From contig JAFSUM010000017.1 of the NCBI GenBank assembly GCA_017445245.1, forward strand, positions 1 to 46,857: a stretch of DNA of 46,857 nt, written 5' to 3'. Below are positions 22,970-31,926 of the stretch, piece after piece. Numbering within the stretch: position 1 is the stretch's first letter; each line of letters opens with the position of its first letter. This DNA is from Bacilli bacterium. GTDB lineage: Bacteria; Bacillota_I; Bacilli_A; RFN20; CAG-826. The position numbers and the translations under genes were made by a program. The notes under the pieces are model-generated. The model worked only from the letters and a program-made list of their open reading frames with translations. It did not search any database and was not told where the DNA came from.

Positions 22970-24640
22970 TTATTTCTTTTCGCCCAGGACGATTTCTTTC
23001 GCATAAGCGAGTTGCTTAGGCGTGATCTCACCACCCGAAATTAGGAAGGCGACTTCTTGGATTTTCTCTTCGAGGTTCAACGGCTTGATATGGGTGGTGG
23101 TGCGCCCGTTTTCGACTTTCTTCTCGACACGGATCGCGTGGTCGCTTTTCGCGGCGACTTGGGGCATGTGGGTAATCGCGATGACTTGAGCAAAGAGGGA
23201 AAGCTCGCGTATTTTTTCGCCGACTGCCATCGCGGCGTCTCCGCTTAAGCCCGAATCGATTTCGTCGAACACGACGGTCGAAATCTTGTTGGCTTTGACG
23301 AACAAACATTTGAAGGCGAGCATGATGCGGCTAGCCTCGCCGCCAGAGACGGTCTTGGATAGACTCTTCAGGCCTTCGCCGATATTGGTCTGGATGCGGA
23401 AGTCGACCGTATCGATACCGTTTGGGAAAAGAAGCGACGCGTTTTCGACCTCGTTAGGCGCGAAATCGATTTTGAAATCGGCGTCGATGAGGAGCTCGCT
23501 TAAACTTTGGACGAGTTCCTTTTCGATTTGGGCGGATAGCGACTTTCTGAGGAAACTGAGTTCTTTGCCTTTTTCGAAGCAGAGGTGAAGCGCTTCGTCG
23601 CAACGTTTTTTCGCCTCTTCGATTTCGGTGTCGAGTTTGGCATCTTTTCCTAACGCGAGGGAAAGTTCGTCCCGATAGGCAATCAGTTCGGGGATTTCCT
23701 TGCGGTATTTGCGTTTCAAAGAAGATAGGTCCGCCTGGCGTTGCTGGAGGACGTTGAGGCGTTCTGGGTCGTAATCAAGCGACTTGAAATCTTTCCTAAG
23801 GTCGCGGAAGGTTTCGTCGAGCTCATAGTAACGGTCTTCTAAGAGTTTACCCGTCCCTTCGTATTTGTTTTGGTATGAGGCGAGTTTGCCAAGGATCTTT
23901 TGTAGATCATATAAGCGATCGAGGAAATCGGAACGGATGACTTCTTCCGCCTGCTCGAAAAGCGAATACACGGCATCATAGTTTTTGAGGAGTTCGACTT
24001 CTTCTTCGATTTGCTTTTCCTCATCAAGGCCGAGCCTAGCGTCTTCGAGTTCTTTGTATTGGAAGGCGTAGAAATCGCGGTCCCGTTCGATTTTCTCTTT
24101 TTGCTTTACGAGGCGTTCGTAGGCATCTTTTTCCTGCTGGTAGGAGAGGAGAAGGGCGCCATATTCCTCTTTGAGGGCCGATGTTTTATCAAAGGAAAAG
24201 CCATCGATGATTTGCAGATAGTTCTCGGGGTTGAGGATCTTGACGAAATCGAATTGGCTATGGATGTCCGCGAGGATACCGGCGATGCGGTTTAAATCGG
24301 TGAGGGTGATGGGGACACCGTTAGCTTTGATGGTGCTTTTTGTATGCGAAATGACGCGCTCGATGGAGACTACGTTATCCGGGCAAGGGATATCGCGTTT
24401 CAGAAGGAGGGCTTTAAGCCTAGAGGAATCCAAAGAGAAGTCGCCGATGATGGTGGCTTTCTCCTCGCCTTGGCGGATGAATTCGCTTGAAGCGCGTTCG
24501 CCCAATAGAAGCGACAATGAATCGATGACGAGGCTTTTGCCCGCGCCGGTCGCGCCGGTGAGGACAGTAAAACCATCCGCGAATGTGACATCGACGTTTT
24601 CGAGAATGGCGAGGTTATGGATGCGAAGCCGACGGAGCAT
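22970..24640 (-). CDS. recN: DNA repair protein RecN
   Basis: RecN is an SMC-like ATPase that gathers DNA at double-strand breaks. The 556 residues are the family length. Walker A is LTGATGAGKSLVIDSLSLLLG (about 28-48); a coiled-coil middle follows (about 150-370); the C-terminal part has KSLSKTVSGGEASRIMLAFK (about 425-444) as signature and VVFDEIDSGLSGDAAMAVG (about 456-474) as Walker B and D-loop, then VIAITHMPQVAAKSDHAI. I place the start at ATG 24640 because a perfect TATAAT ends six bases before it; the longer reading would have its codons inside the -10 box. Confidence 0.95.
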   Translation of the reverse strand: MLRRLRIHNLAILENVDVTFADGFTVLTGATGAGKSLVIDSLSLLLGERASSEFIRQGEEKATIIGDFSLDSSRLKALLLKRDIPCPDNVVSIERVISHTKSTIKANGVPITLTDLNRIAGILADIHSQFDFVKILNPENYLQIIDGFSFDKTSALKEEYGALLLSYQQEKDAYERLVKQKEKIERDRDFYAFQYKELEDARLGLDEEKQIEEEVELLKNYDAVYSLFEQAEEVIRSDFLDRLYDLQKILGKLASYQNKYEGTGKLLEDRYYELDETFRDLRKDFKSLDYDPERLNVLQQRQADLSSLKRKYRKEIPELIAYRDELSLALGKDAKLDTEIEEAKKRCDEALHLCFEKGKELSFLRKSLSAQIEKELVQSLSELLIDADFKIDFAPNEVENASLLFPNGIDTVDFRIQTNIGEGLKSLSKTVSGGEASRIMLAFKCLFVKANKISTVVFDEIDSGLSGDAAMAVGEKIRELSLFAQVIAITHMPQVAAKSDHAIRVEKKVENGRTTTHIKPLNLEEKIQEVAFLISGGEITPKQLAYAKEIVLGEKK

Positions 24641-24646
24641 GGGAAG

Positions 24647-24652
24647 ATTATA
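24647..24652 (-). promoter_or_regulatory. -10 box of recN (leaderless type)
   Basis: TATAAT (minus) ends exactly six bases before ATG 24640. No LexA-type SOS box (CGAAC-N4-GTTCG) was seen in the 100 bases to the divergent gene. Confidence 0.65.
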
Positions 24653-24723
24653 AAGCATCTCAGTCTAGAAGTGCTCCCACATGCACGCGAAAAGCGAAGT
24701 TTTTCCTTTCCTCGGAGTTGTCG

Positions 24724-24729
24724 TAAGAT
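24724..24729 (+). promoter_or_regulatory. -10 box of the phosphatase gene (leaderless type)
   Basis: TAAGAT ends seven bases before ATG 24737, with no Shine-Dalgarno. Confidence 0.45.
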
Positions 24730-24736
24730 GAAAAGC

Positions 24737-25171
24737 ATGAAGCGCGTCATCTTCTTATGCCATGGGAACATCTGCCGCTCGGTTGCGGCGAAATGGATTG
24801 CCTTGGACTATTTGGCAAAACATGGTCTTGCTGGGGAATACGAAATCGAATCCCGCGCCTGTTCGAGCGAAGAAATCGGAAACGATATCTACCCTCCGAT
24901 GAAAGCGGCTCTAAAAAGGGCGGATATCCCGTTTGGGACACACGCGGCGAGGAGGCTGACTCAAAGCGAATACGATTCCGCGGATGTGATTTACTACATG
25001 GATTCAAGTAACCTGCGTTACCTCTCTTATTCCTTTGTCGACCGACGTCATGTCTTCAAATCCATCTGCGAAGGGATGCCCTTCAAAGAAATCGAAGACC
25101 CTTGGTATACGGGGAATTTCGATTTGGTCGTGCAGCAACTAAAAGCCTGCATCGAAAAGATTTTTGCTTAG
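24737..25171 (+). CDS. Low-molecular-weight protein tyrosine phosphatase
   Basis: The 144-residue protein opens with the P-loop FLCHGNICRS (Cys and Arg of the CX5R motif near residues 7 and 13) and carries the general-acid loop EDPWYTGNF (Asp near 122), the two hallmarks of the family. It should remove phosphate from phosphotyrosine, or act as a related arsenate reductase-like enzyme; the loop DPWY favours the phosphatase. A longer frame from 24617 has no family residues upstream. An ATG at 24728 is an alternative, but it overlaps the -10 box. It is divergent from recN. Confidence 0.92.
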   Translation: MKRVIFLCHGNICRSVAAKWIALDYLAKHGLAGEYEIESRACSSEEIGNDIYPPMKAALKRADIPFGTHAARRLTQSEYDSADVIYYMDSSNLRYLSYSFVDRRHVFKSICEGMPFKEIEDPWYTGNFDLVVQQLKACIEKIFA

Positions 25172-25266
25172 AAATAAAGACGCTTTTGCGGTGAAAAGAG
25201 CGCAAAACCGCTTTCATGCCCGTACGAGTGTGCCCGAGTGTGTTGCTCTTGCTGCTCGCGCGAGGG

Positions 25267-25272
25267 TAAAAT
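25267..25272 (+). promoter_or_regulatory. -10 box of the flippase-GT4-recX-yhaM operon
   Basis: TAAAAT ends seven bases before ATG 25280; TTGCTC at 25243-25248 is a possible -35 with an 18-base spacer. No Shine-Dalgarno. Confidence 0.5.
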
Positions 25273-25279
25273 AAACAAT

Positions 25280-26674
25280 ATGCCAACTAGGAACGTCGAC
25301 TCGCCGGAAGAGAAAAAGAAACACTCCGGCCTTAAGTACCTCATCTACATTGTCATCGTCCTCGTCGCCACCGCGATTTCGTTAATGATTTCGCTTTGGG
25401 GCGACAACTTTAACAAGGTCGTCGACGCGATGCATTCGGCCGATTGGGGCTGGTTTGGCTTTATGATGGGGCTGGTCGCTCTAAGTTATGTTTTCGAAGC
25501 GTTAATCCTTCTGGTTTTCTGCCGTTTGTTTACGCGGAAGTACCGATTCCACCAAGCTATCGCGACCTCGATGATCGGCCAATTCTATAGCGACGTCACC
25601 CCAGGCGCTTCGGGCGGGCAAGCCATGCAGGTATACACGCTTAAATCGCAAGGCGTCCAAGTCTCGAACTCGGCCAGTATCATGGTCATGTCCTTTATCT
25701 TGTACCAGAGCTCGTTGATCCTTTTCGACGTGGTCGCCCTCGTCGTTGAATGGGATAGGGTCCTCTCCATCACGGTGAACATCGAGCAATGGGGTTGGCA
25801 TCTTCCGATGTGGCCGATTATCTTCGCGGGTTTCGTGTTGAACCTCGCGGTCATCGCGTTATTGCTTACGATGAGCTATAGCCATCATATCCATAACTTC
25901 ATCCTCCATTACGTCGTCGGCGCTTTGGGAAAGCTCCGCATTCTGAAGAACCCCGACAGGACCCGCGAATCTCTCCGCGTGCAGGTCGAAAACTTCAAGA
26001 TCGAATTGAAGCACCTCTTCTATAACATTCCCGTTCTGGTCGTTCAGGTGATTTTCTACGTTTGCATTCTCCTCATACGAAACTCGATTCCTTATTTTTC
26101 GGCGTTGGCCGTCCATGCACAGGGCCCCTTCTTTGAAGGCGGGTTCTCGTTCATCAACATGATTCATACCTGCTTCCTGACCTCGTTTCACCAGATGTGC
26201 ACGGGCTTGATTCCTCTTCCTGGTTCCGCCGGTATCTCGGAGCTTTTCTATTCGTACCTATTCGCGGGACTCTTCCTCGGCGATGGTGTCTTGCAGTCCT
26301 CTCAGATTCTTTGGCGTACCGCGACCTTCCACATCGTCTTGGTCATTTCGGGCTTCGTCGCGGCCTTCTACCGTTCCAGGGCCAAGGAACCGATGCCTTT
26401 CGCCGACCACAAGACATTCGTCAATTTGCAGCTAGAAACCTTCGACGAACGTAAACGAAACATGGAAACGCTCTATGAGACGCGTCAATTGTCACGCAAG
26501 GAAATCCAAAGAAAGATCTCCGCGTTCCCGAAAGATGACTATTACAACGAAACCCCGTTGACCGGCCGTATCGAGAGGGTCAAACCGGTGAAGAGCAAGA
26601 AAGAAAAGCCGGCCAAGGCCAAGAAGACGAAAACGAAGGCCAAAGAGAATTCCTGGGAGACCTGGGATATATGA
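25280..26674 (+). CDS. Flippase-like / lysylphosphatidylglycerol-synthase-type membrane protein (UPF0104)
   Basis: The 464-residue protein has about eight spans and the family patterns GQFYSDVTPGASGGQAMQVYTLKSQGV (read from about residue 98) and LIPLPGSAGISELF (about 310). Such proteins share the flippase domain of MprF without the aminoacyltransferase domain. The C-terminal 80 residues are cytosolic and end in a Lys-rich tail (KKEKPAKAKKTKTKAK). It overlaps the glycosyltransferase gene by four bases, so a role in flipping a glycolipid made by that enzyme is a reasonable inference. The start 25280 is chosen over an in-frame ATG at 25238 because of the -10 box. Confidence 0.85.
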   Translation: MPTRNVDSPEEKKKHSGLKYLIYIVIVLVATAISLMISLWGDNFNKVVDAMHSADWGWFGFMMGLVALSYVFEALILLVFCRLFTRKYRFHQAIATSMIGQFYSDVTPGASGGQAMQVYTLKSQGVQVSNSASIMVMSFILYQSSLILFDVVALVVEWDRVLSITVNIEQWGWHLPMWPIIFAGFVLNLAVIALLLTMSYSHHIHNFILHYVVGALGKLRILKNPDRTRESLRVQVENFKIELKHLFYNIPVLVVQVIFYVCILLIRNSIPYFSALAVHAQGPFFEGGFSFINMIHTCFLTSFHQMCTGLIPLPGSAGISELFYSYLFAGLFLGDGVLQSSQILWRTATFHIVLVISGFVAAFYRSRAKEPMPFADHKTFVNLQLETFDERKRNMETLYETRQLSRKEIQRKISAFPKDDYYNETPLTGRIERVKPVKSKKEKPAKAKKTKTKAKENSWETWDI

Positions 26675-27846
26675 ACGTCGCGATTTTCACCGACACCTAC
26701 CCACCGGAAATTAACGGTGTCGCCACCTCAAGCGCGAACCTGCGCGCGACGTTATTGGCACACGGCCATAATGTTTTGGTCGTCGCGACGAACGTCTTTG
26801 GCAAGGACATGACCTTTGAGGATGGGGTTCTACGCATCCCGGGCATCGAGATGAAACGTCTCTATGGGTATCGTCTGACCAATTTCTATTACACGCCCGC
26901 TTTGAAATACATCGCCGATTTTGCTCCGGACATCATCCACGTCCAGACGGATTTAGGCGTTGGTACTTTCGGGCAATTAGTGGCCCTTCGACTTCACGTC
27001 GGCTGCATCTATACGTTCCACACGATGATCGAGGACTATGCCTATTACGTGACCAAGGGGCATTTCGACCGTTTCGCCCGTCATAGCGTCCGCGCCTACT
27101 TCCGTAAACGCACTCTCTTCTATGACGAACTAATCGCCCCAAGCGATAAGATCAAAGACTACCTTCGTTCCATCGGCATCGACATGACGGTTTCCATTTT
27201 GCCTACGGGCATCGATTTTTCGCGCTTCGACGTCTCGAAGGAAGATAAGAAAGTCACCGCGGAATTGCGGAAGAAATTCGGGATTTCTCCTTCCGATACC
27301 GTTATTCTTTCCCTCGGCCGTATCGCCCAGGAAAAATCGATTGACGTCTTGCTGCGTGGTTATGCTGCCTATCTTAAAAAAGGGGAAGACCGTCCCACTA
27401 AGTTCGTCATCACGGGGCTAGGTCCTGCCGTGGACGATCTCAAGGAGCTTTCGCGCGACCTCGGCATTTCCGACCGTGTGATCTTCACAGGCCCCTGCAA
27501 ACCGGATGAGACGCAAAACTATTATCGTCTTGGTAACATCTTCGTCTCGGCTTCGCTTACGGAGACGCAAGGACTCACCTTCATGGAAGCCATGGCCGCG
27601 CGTCTATTGGTCCTTGCCCGGTATGACGATAACCTCGTCGGCACGATCAAAGACGGTGAGACCGGCTTCTTTTTCTTCGACGAAATGGATTTCGAGGAGA
27701 AGCTCCGCGCCTTGATGAAAATCGATCCTGATAAGCGTAAGCGCATTGAGGAAAATGCCCTCGAAACCATCGACATATATTCCCTTGAACGGTTCTACCA
27801 TAACGTGATGGAGGTTTATAACCGTGTCCGAAAAAAGAAATGGTGA
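26671..27846 (+). CDS. Family 4 glycosyltransferase, probably diacylglycerol glucosyltransferase
   Basis: The 391 residues have the GT-B/GT4 layout: MNVAIFTDTYPPEINGVATS (1-20) and FAPDIIHVQTDLGVGTFG (about 86-103), the central YTFHTMIEDY motif (about 115), and a C-terminal donor-binding half with LSLGRIAQEKSIDVLL (about 213-228) and SLTETQGLTFMEAMA (about 296-310), an EX7E-type motif. The same features are found in alMGS/LafA-type enzymes that add glucose to diacylglycerol at the inner membrane face. Overlap with the flippase-like gene supports a lipid role. The acceptor is not proved by sequence. Confidence 0.87.
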   Translation: MNVAIFTDTYPPEINGVATSSANLRATLLAHGHNVLVVATNVFGKDMTFEDGVLRIPGIEMKRLYGYRLTNFYYTPALKYIADFAPDIIHVQTDLGVGTFGQLVALRLHVGCIYTFHTMIEDYAYYVTKGHFDRFARHSVRAYFRKRTLFYDELIAPSDKIKDYLRSIGIDMTVSILPTGIDFSRFDVSKEDKKVTAELRKKFGISPSDTVILSLGRIAQEKSIDVLLRGYAAYLKKGEDRPTKFVITGLGPAVDDLKELSRDLGISDRVIFTGPCKPDETQNYYRLGNIFVSASLTETQGLTFMEAMAARLLVLARYDDNLVGTIKDGETGFFFFDEMDFEEKLRALMKIDPDKRKRIEENALETIDIYSLERFYHNVMEVYNRVRKKKW

Positions 27847-28630
27847 GACGGTAACCATCCTTTCGATCAAGGTCAAAGACGGGCGTTACACCCTTAGTTT
27901 TAGCAATGGCGACAAGATCGAAATCGGTGTCGATACGTTCACGGAATTTCATCTCTATGCCGATAAAGAATTAAACTGGGACGAATACGAGAGGCTTCTT
28001 GCCTATGCCCGCATGGATGAGGCCTATCGCATAGCCTTAAAACGCCTAAGTCACGATTTATATTCCAAACGGGAAATGCGCGACTATCTTCTCGGCAAAG
28101 GGGAAGATCCGCAAGACGTCGAAAACGTTCTCGAGCGTTTGGTCGCCGCCGATTTGGTCAACGATAAACGTTACGCGACCACCTTTGCGGAAGACGTTGC
28201 CGATTTGCGTTTGATCGGCCGGAATCAAATTCTTTTCACATTGCGTCAAAAAGGCATTTCGCCTTCTATTTTGGAGGGGCTTTCCTTTCCGCGAGAAAAG
28301 GAACTCGACAAGGCCATGCGTTACGCAAAGGCGGCGGATAAGAAATACCATCGTACCCCGAAGGCAAGGCGCACGCTCAAGATTTCTCACGCCTTGTTGC
28401 GAAGGGGCTTCGACGAGTCGGTCGCCTTCGAAGCGGCGGAGGCTTGTGCGTCCCCCGATGATCAAGAGGCGATCAAAGTCGATATCAAGAAGGCATATGA
28501 AAACGCCTTCGTCAAATATTCCAGAAAATACCAAGGATACGAGTTGCGGCAGCATATCTTCGCCAATCTAGCCAGGCGAGGTTACGACTACGACGATATC
28601 CGCGAGGTCTGCGAGGAGGCAGGATTATGA
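27824..28630 (+). CDS. recX: Regulatory protein RecX
   Basis: RecX binds RecA filaments and limits or edits their activity. The 268-residue protein is long, as in Bacilli, with the family's three-helix repeats: ALKRLSHDLYSKREMRDYLLGKG (from about residue 72), VLERLVAADLVNDKRYATTFAED (from about 101) and QILFTLRQKGIS (about 135). The start is GTG at 27824, which overlaps the glycosyltransferase gene by 23 bases and has GGAGG about nine bases upstream. It is joined to yhaM by an ATGA overlap. No recA lies in the window. Confidence 0.88.
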   Translation: MSEKRNGETVTILSIKVKDGRYTLSFSNGDKIEIGVDTFTEFHLYADKELNWDEYERLLAYARMDEAYRIALKRLSHDLYSKREMRDYLLGKGEDPQDVENVLERLVAADLVNDKRYATTFAEDVADLRLIGRNQILFTLRQKGISPSILEGLSFPREKELDKAMRYAKAADKKYHRTPKARRTLKISHALLRRGFDESVAFEAAEACASPDDQEAIKVDIKKAYENAFVKYSRKYQGYELRQHIFANLARRGYDYDDIREVCEEAGL

Positions 28631-29670
28631 ACATCAGCGAGTTTCAAAGCGGGGACAAGATCATCGGTCAGTTCCTTTTGGCCGATGCCAAAAAGGGCGT
28701 CAAAGAAAACGGCAGTGCCTATTGGTCCCTTCAACTCCAAGACTCCACGGGGGTCATCGAGGCGAAGAAATGGGATTTCGCCCCGCAGGAAGAAAGCTTC
28801 ATGGTACGGGGGAACGTCGTCCAAATCGAAGGCGAGGTCCTCAAATACCGTAATGCCTTGCAGGTGAAAGTCTATTACTGCGATCCTCTCGACCAGTCAA
28901 AAGTCGATTTCTCGCGGTTTATCCCAGTCGCCCCGATGAGCCTCGACGAGATGAAAGGCAAGCTGGAATTCGCCCTTTCCAAAATCGAAGACGAGGATAT
29001 TGCCACCCTCACGCGTGCGATGGTGGAACGCTTCTACGATAAGTTCCTCGTCTATCCTGCGGCGGTGAGAAACCATCACGAATACTATTCGGGCCTTCTC
29101 TTCCATTCGCTTTCGATGATCGATGTCGCCTCCGGGGTATGCCGCGTCTATCCGAACGTCAACCGCGATCTCGTTTTCGCCGGTATCTTGATTCATGACC
29201 TCGGCAAGACGGTCGAATTATCCGGCACGACGGCCGCCCAGTTTACGATGGAAGGAAAGCTGCTTGGTCATATCTCGATCGGGCACGCCGAATTCCGTCG
29301 CCTCGCAAAGGAACTTGGTTTCTTCAAGGTGGACGAACTTAGCGAAGAGCAAGCCGCTTCGCATCCCGAATTACTCGCGAAGAAGGAAAAGGCAGTACTC
29401 TTGGAGCACATCCTTCTTTCCCATCATAGCAAGCCCGAATTCGGCTCGCCCCAAATGCCTTGCACCAGGGAAGCGCTCGTCGTCGCCATGATTGATGACC
29501 TCGATGCGAAGATGGCGATTCTAGATAAGGCTTATCGCGGCGTCGAGCCCGGAACGGTCACGGCAAAACTCTTCAACATGGACGACCGTTATTTCTATAA
29601 GCCTCTGTTTAACAATAAAGACGAAGCCCCTGGTCTAAGCCTAGAAGAGTTAAAGAAAAACTTCGATTAG
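28627..29670 (+). CDS. yhaM: 3'-5' exoribonuclease YhaM (OB fold plus HD domain)
   Basis: The 347-residue protein has an N-terminal OB-type domain (about 1-95: IIGQFLLADAKKGVKENGSAYWSLQLQDSTG) and a C-terminal HD domain. Metal ligands are visible in HHEYYSGLLFHSLSM (about 140-155), the HD pair in ILIHDLGKT (about 186-194), and LLSHHSKPEFG (about 265). Length and layout match YhaM/CBF1-type enzymes, which trim RNA and single-stranded DNA 3' ends. A strong terminator follows, ending the four-gene operon. Confidence 0.92.
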   Translation: MNISEFQSGDKIIGQFLLADAKKGVKENGSAYWSLQLQDSTGVIEAKKWDFAPQEESFMVRGNVVQIEGEVLKYRNALQVKVYYCDPLDQSKVDFSRFIPVAPMSLDEMKGKLEFALSKIEDEDIATLTRAMVERFYDKFLVYPAAVRNHHEYYSGLLFHSLSMIDVASGVCRVYPNVNRDLVFAGILIHDLGKTVELSGTTAAQFTMEGKLLGHISIGHAEFRRLAKELGFFKVDELSEEQAASHPELLAKKEKAVLLEHILLSHHSKPEFGSPQMPCTREALVVAMIDDLDAKMAILDKAYRGVEPGTVTAKLFNMDDRYFYKPLFNNKDEAPGLSLEELKKNFD

Positions 29671-29678
29671 AAAAGGAA

Positions 29679-29708
29679 AACGAGCGCGGATTGCGCTCGT
29701 TTCTTTTC
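29679..29708 (+). terminator. Terminator of the flippase-yhaM operon
   Basis: AACGAGCGC (29679-29687) pairs perfectly with GCGCTCGTT (29693-29701), loop GGATT, followed by TCTTTTCGTTTT. Confidence 0.85.
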
Positions 29709-29717
29709 GTTTTGGCC

Positions 29718-30134
29718 TTATTTGATACCTTCGGAGATTTGCTTTGCTAGGACCGGCAAATTCATCTTCGAGGTGTCCTGTTCGGTCATGGTGAGACGGA
29801 AGCCACCTTCACCACCGAGGTAACGCGGAATGACGTGAACGTGGAAATGGGGGACGGTTTGGCCTGCCATCTCGCCGCAGTTGGTGAGGATGTTGACCCC
29901 CTTCGCGCCGAGGACGCTGACCTCGGCTTGGCCGATGCGCTGGGCGACGGCCATGACCTTGTTGAGGATGTCCGCAGGGCAGGAGAGAAGAGATTCGCAA
30001 TGGTGCTTCGGCATGACCAAGGTGTGGCCTTTGGTCGTCTGCGAGATGTCGAGGATCGCGAGGACGTCATCGTCTTCATAGACTTTGTTGCACGGAATTT
30101 CGCCGTCGATGATGCGGCAGAAGATATCTTTCAT
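29718..30134 (-). CDS. HIT-family nucleotide hydrolase
   Basis: The 138-residue protein begins KDIFCRIIDGEIPCNKVYEDD and contains the histidine triad TVPHFHVHVIPR near residues 95-106, with the middle His as nucleophile. Such proteins cleave AMP-linked compounds such as Ap4A or adenosine phosphoramidate. The start at 30134 is set by GGAGG seven bases upstream; an in-frame TTG four codons earlier overlaps that site. It lies downstream of the lipoprotein pair but after their terminator. Confidence 0.93.
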   Translation of the reverse strand: MKDIFCRIIDGEIPCNKVYEDDDVLAILDISQTTKGHTLVMPKHHCESLLSCPADILNKVMAVAQRIGQAEVSVLGAKGVNILTNCGEMAGQTVPHFHVHVIPRYLGGEGGFRLTMTEQDTSKMNLPVLAKQISEGIK

Positions 30135-30151
30135 AAATGCCTCCAATAAGA

Positions 30152-30173
30152 AAGGGCGGGTTGACCCGCCCTT
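30152..30173 (-). terminator. Terminator of the lipoprotein pair
   Basis: On the minus strand AAGGGCGGGT and ACCCGCCCTT form a ten-pair stem around CA (effectively a nine-pair stem with a four-base loop), followed by TCTTATT. TATACT just before it (30174-30179) might serve as -10 for the HIT gene. Confidence 0.75.
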
Positions 30174-30189
30174 AGTATAATCCTTTTCC

Positions 30190-31926
30190 TTAATCGAAGA
30201 GATCGGGGAAGTTGGATTTGAAGTAATCGTAGACGTTTTGATCGTGGTAGACGAGGTTGGCCTCTTCGACGGCTTCCTGCTTCGCGGCTTTGGTGTAGGA
30301 ATCGTTATCCGCGAGCATGGCAGTGACCTTGTTCACGATTTGGTTCTGCGTTTCCTTACCAGCGCGCTCGCCAGCCTTGGCCATCGCGTCATAGGAGGCT
30401 TCGGTGGCGGAGAGCTTGGCGGATTTGACCGCTTCGTCAACGCGGACGATGACCCAGCTCGACGACGAGGAATCGAAGTAGAGGTAGGGGTGAGCGGAGG
30501 AAGAGCTGTAGGTCTCGGGGTTCAGGTAGTAGGAACCGTTGACATACCAGCCGAAGTCCATCTTTTCGTTGGCTTCGTCGTTATTATCGACGTCGTTGGC
30601 GACTTGGATCTTGAAGAGCCTGGAGCGGAGGTCGCTCGGGAGCGAGGAGAGTTCGCTGGAGGAGAACCATCCTTCGGTGACGTTCGTCTTGGCGAGGACT
30701 TCGCGTTCCTTCAGCATGAGGCCCGTTTCCTTGGTGTAGGCTCCGCCGCCGGTGAAGTCGGTGGAGGAACCGGTCTCCCAACGGACGTTGGAGAGTTCGG
30801 TGTAGCTCTTGTAGATATCGCCGAGGGTGGTGAGCGGGTAGAAGGTCACGTCATCGGTCGCGGGATCTTCGTCGAGGTCGGCGGTCATGGATTCCCAGTT
30901 GGACTTGGCGTAGAGGTACTTCGCGGCCGCTTTCTGGACGGGGGTCATCCAGCCATCGAGGTTGATGAAGCCCTGGTAGACCTCGGAGATGAAATGGAGG
31001 TCGCGGAGGGATTCGATGTCTTTGGCGGTGACGGAGGCCACGGCGATGGTATCGTCGCCCGTATGGACGAGTTCGCGGATCTCATCGTCGGTCGCGGCGA
31101 GGATATCCTCGACGTAATGGGTGATGAGGTTACGGGTCGCGTCCGCGGTGTCGAGGTTCTTGAGCGTGATGGTCTGGACCTTACGGGCATGGCTACGTCC
31201 GAGGGCGGAGTAGTTCTTGCGGGTGAGGTAGTTCTCGACGAGAATCGTGCGATAGAGGTTCGGGAGGAGGGAACGCTCGATGTAATCCTTATAGACATCG
31301 AGGTAGTCGCCGTTGGCGTTGGCCGTGCCGAAGTAGTCGGAAGTATGGGTGTGGTCGAATTCGCCGACAATCGGGTGACGGTTGTCATTGTCTTCGAGGA
31401 TCACGCCATAGTTCGCATCGAGTTTGTACATCGCGGCGACCTGGGCGTCGTAGAACTTCTTTTCGACGAAGAAGTTGCGATCCTGGTAGGTCGAGTTGGT
31501 GACGTTGCTCCAGAAGGACTTCTCGATGGATTCGAGGAGATGGTTGTAGAAGTCTTTGAAGCGAAGGACTTCCGCCGCCTTATCGCGCGGGCTTAATTGG
31601 AAACGCGCGTGCGTATCGACGAAGGCCTTGATCTTCGAATCGTTATTGATGATCGGGCGGATTTCGGTATAGAAGTCGCCGAAGTAGGCTTTAGCGATGC
31701 GGAAGAGCAATTCGTCGAGGACTTTGCTGGCCGTGGAAGAGTTGCCGGGAACCACGTCTTCGAAGAGCGTCTCGATGTCGTTGTGGACGATTTCGGTCGA
31801 GAGCTGGACGATCGGGTTGGACTGTTCGGCCTCGGGAAGCTTGGCTTCGACGTTGTCGCAGGCGGCGAGGCCGAGGGTCGCGGCGATCAGGGCGCCGAGC
31901 GAGAGGACTTTGAGCTTATTTAGCAT
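30190..31926 (-). CDS. Large lipoprotein of unknown function, partner of the PrsA-like protein
   Basis: The 578-residue protein has a lipoprotein signal (LNKLKVLSLGALIAATLGLAAC, lipobox LAAC) and no serine linker. The rest is mostly helical and charged, with regions rich in aromatic residues and a segment SSSSSWVIVRVDEAVKSAKLS (from about 500) that looks like the last strand of a parvulin-type fold without the earlier signature. I therefore suspect a distant, perhaps degenerate, relative of the foldase encoded upstream, but cannot show it. The start 31926 has GGAGG eight bases upstream; the gene overlaps the foldase gene by 11 bases. Confidence 0.8.
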   Translation of the reverse strand: MLNKLKVLSLGALIAATLGLAACDNVEAKLPEAEQSNPIVQLSTEIVHNDIETLFEDVVPGNSSTASKVLDELLFRIAKAYFGDFYTEIRPIINNDSKIKAFVDTHARFQLSPRDKAAEVLRFKDFYNHLLESIEKSFWSNVTNSTYQDRNFFVEKKFYDAQVAAMYKLDANYGVILEDNDNRHPIVGEFDHTHTSDYFGTANANGDYLDVYKDYIERSLLPNLYRTILVENYLTRKNYSALGRSHARKVQTITLKNLDTADATRNLITHYVEDILAATDDEIRELVHTGDDTIAVASVTAKDIESLRDLHFISEVYQGFINLDGWMTPVQKAAAKYLYAKSNWESMTADLDEDPATDDVTFYPLTTLGDIYKSYTELSNVRWETGSSTDFTGGGAYTKETGLMLKEREVLAKTNVTEGWFSSSELSSLPSDLRSRLFKIQVANDVDNNDEANEKMDFGWYVNGSYYLNPETYSSSSAHPYLYFDSSSSSWVIVRVDEAVKSAKLSATEASYDAMAKAGERAGKETQNQIVNKVTAMLADNDSYTKAAKQEAVEEANLVYHDQNVYDYFKSNFPDLFD

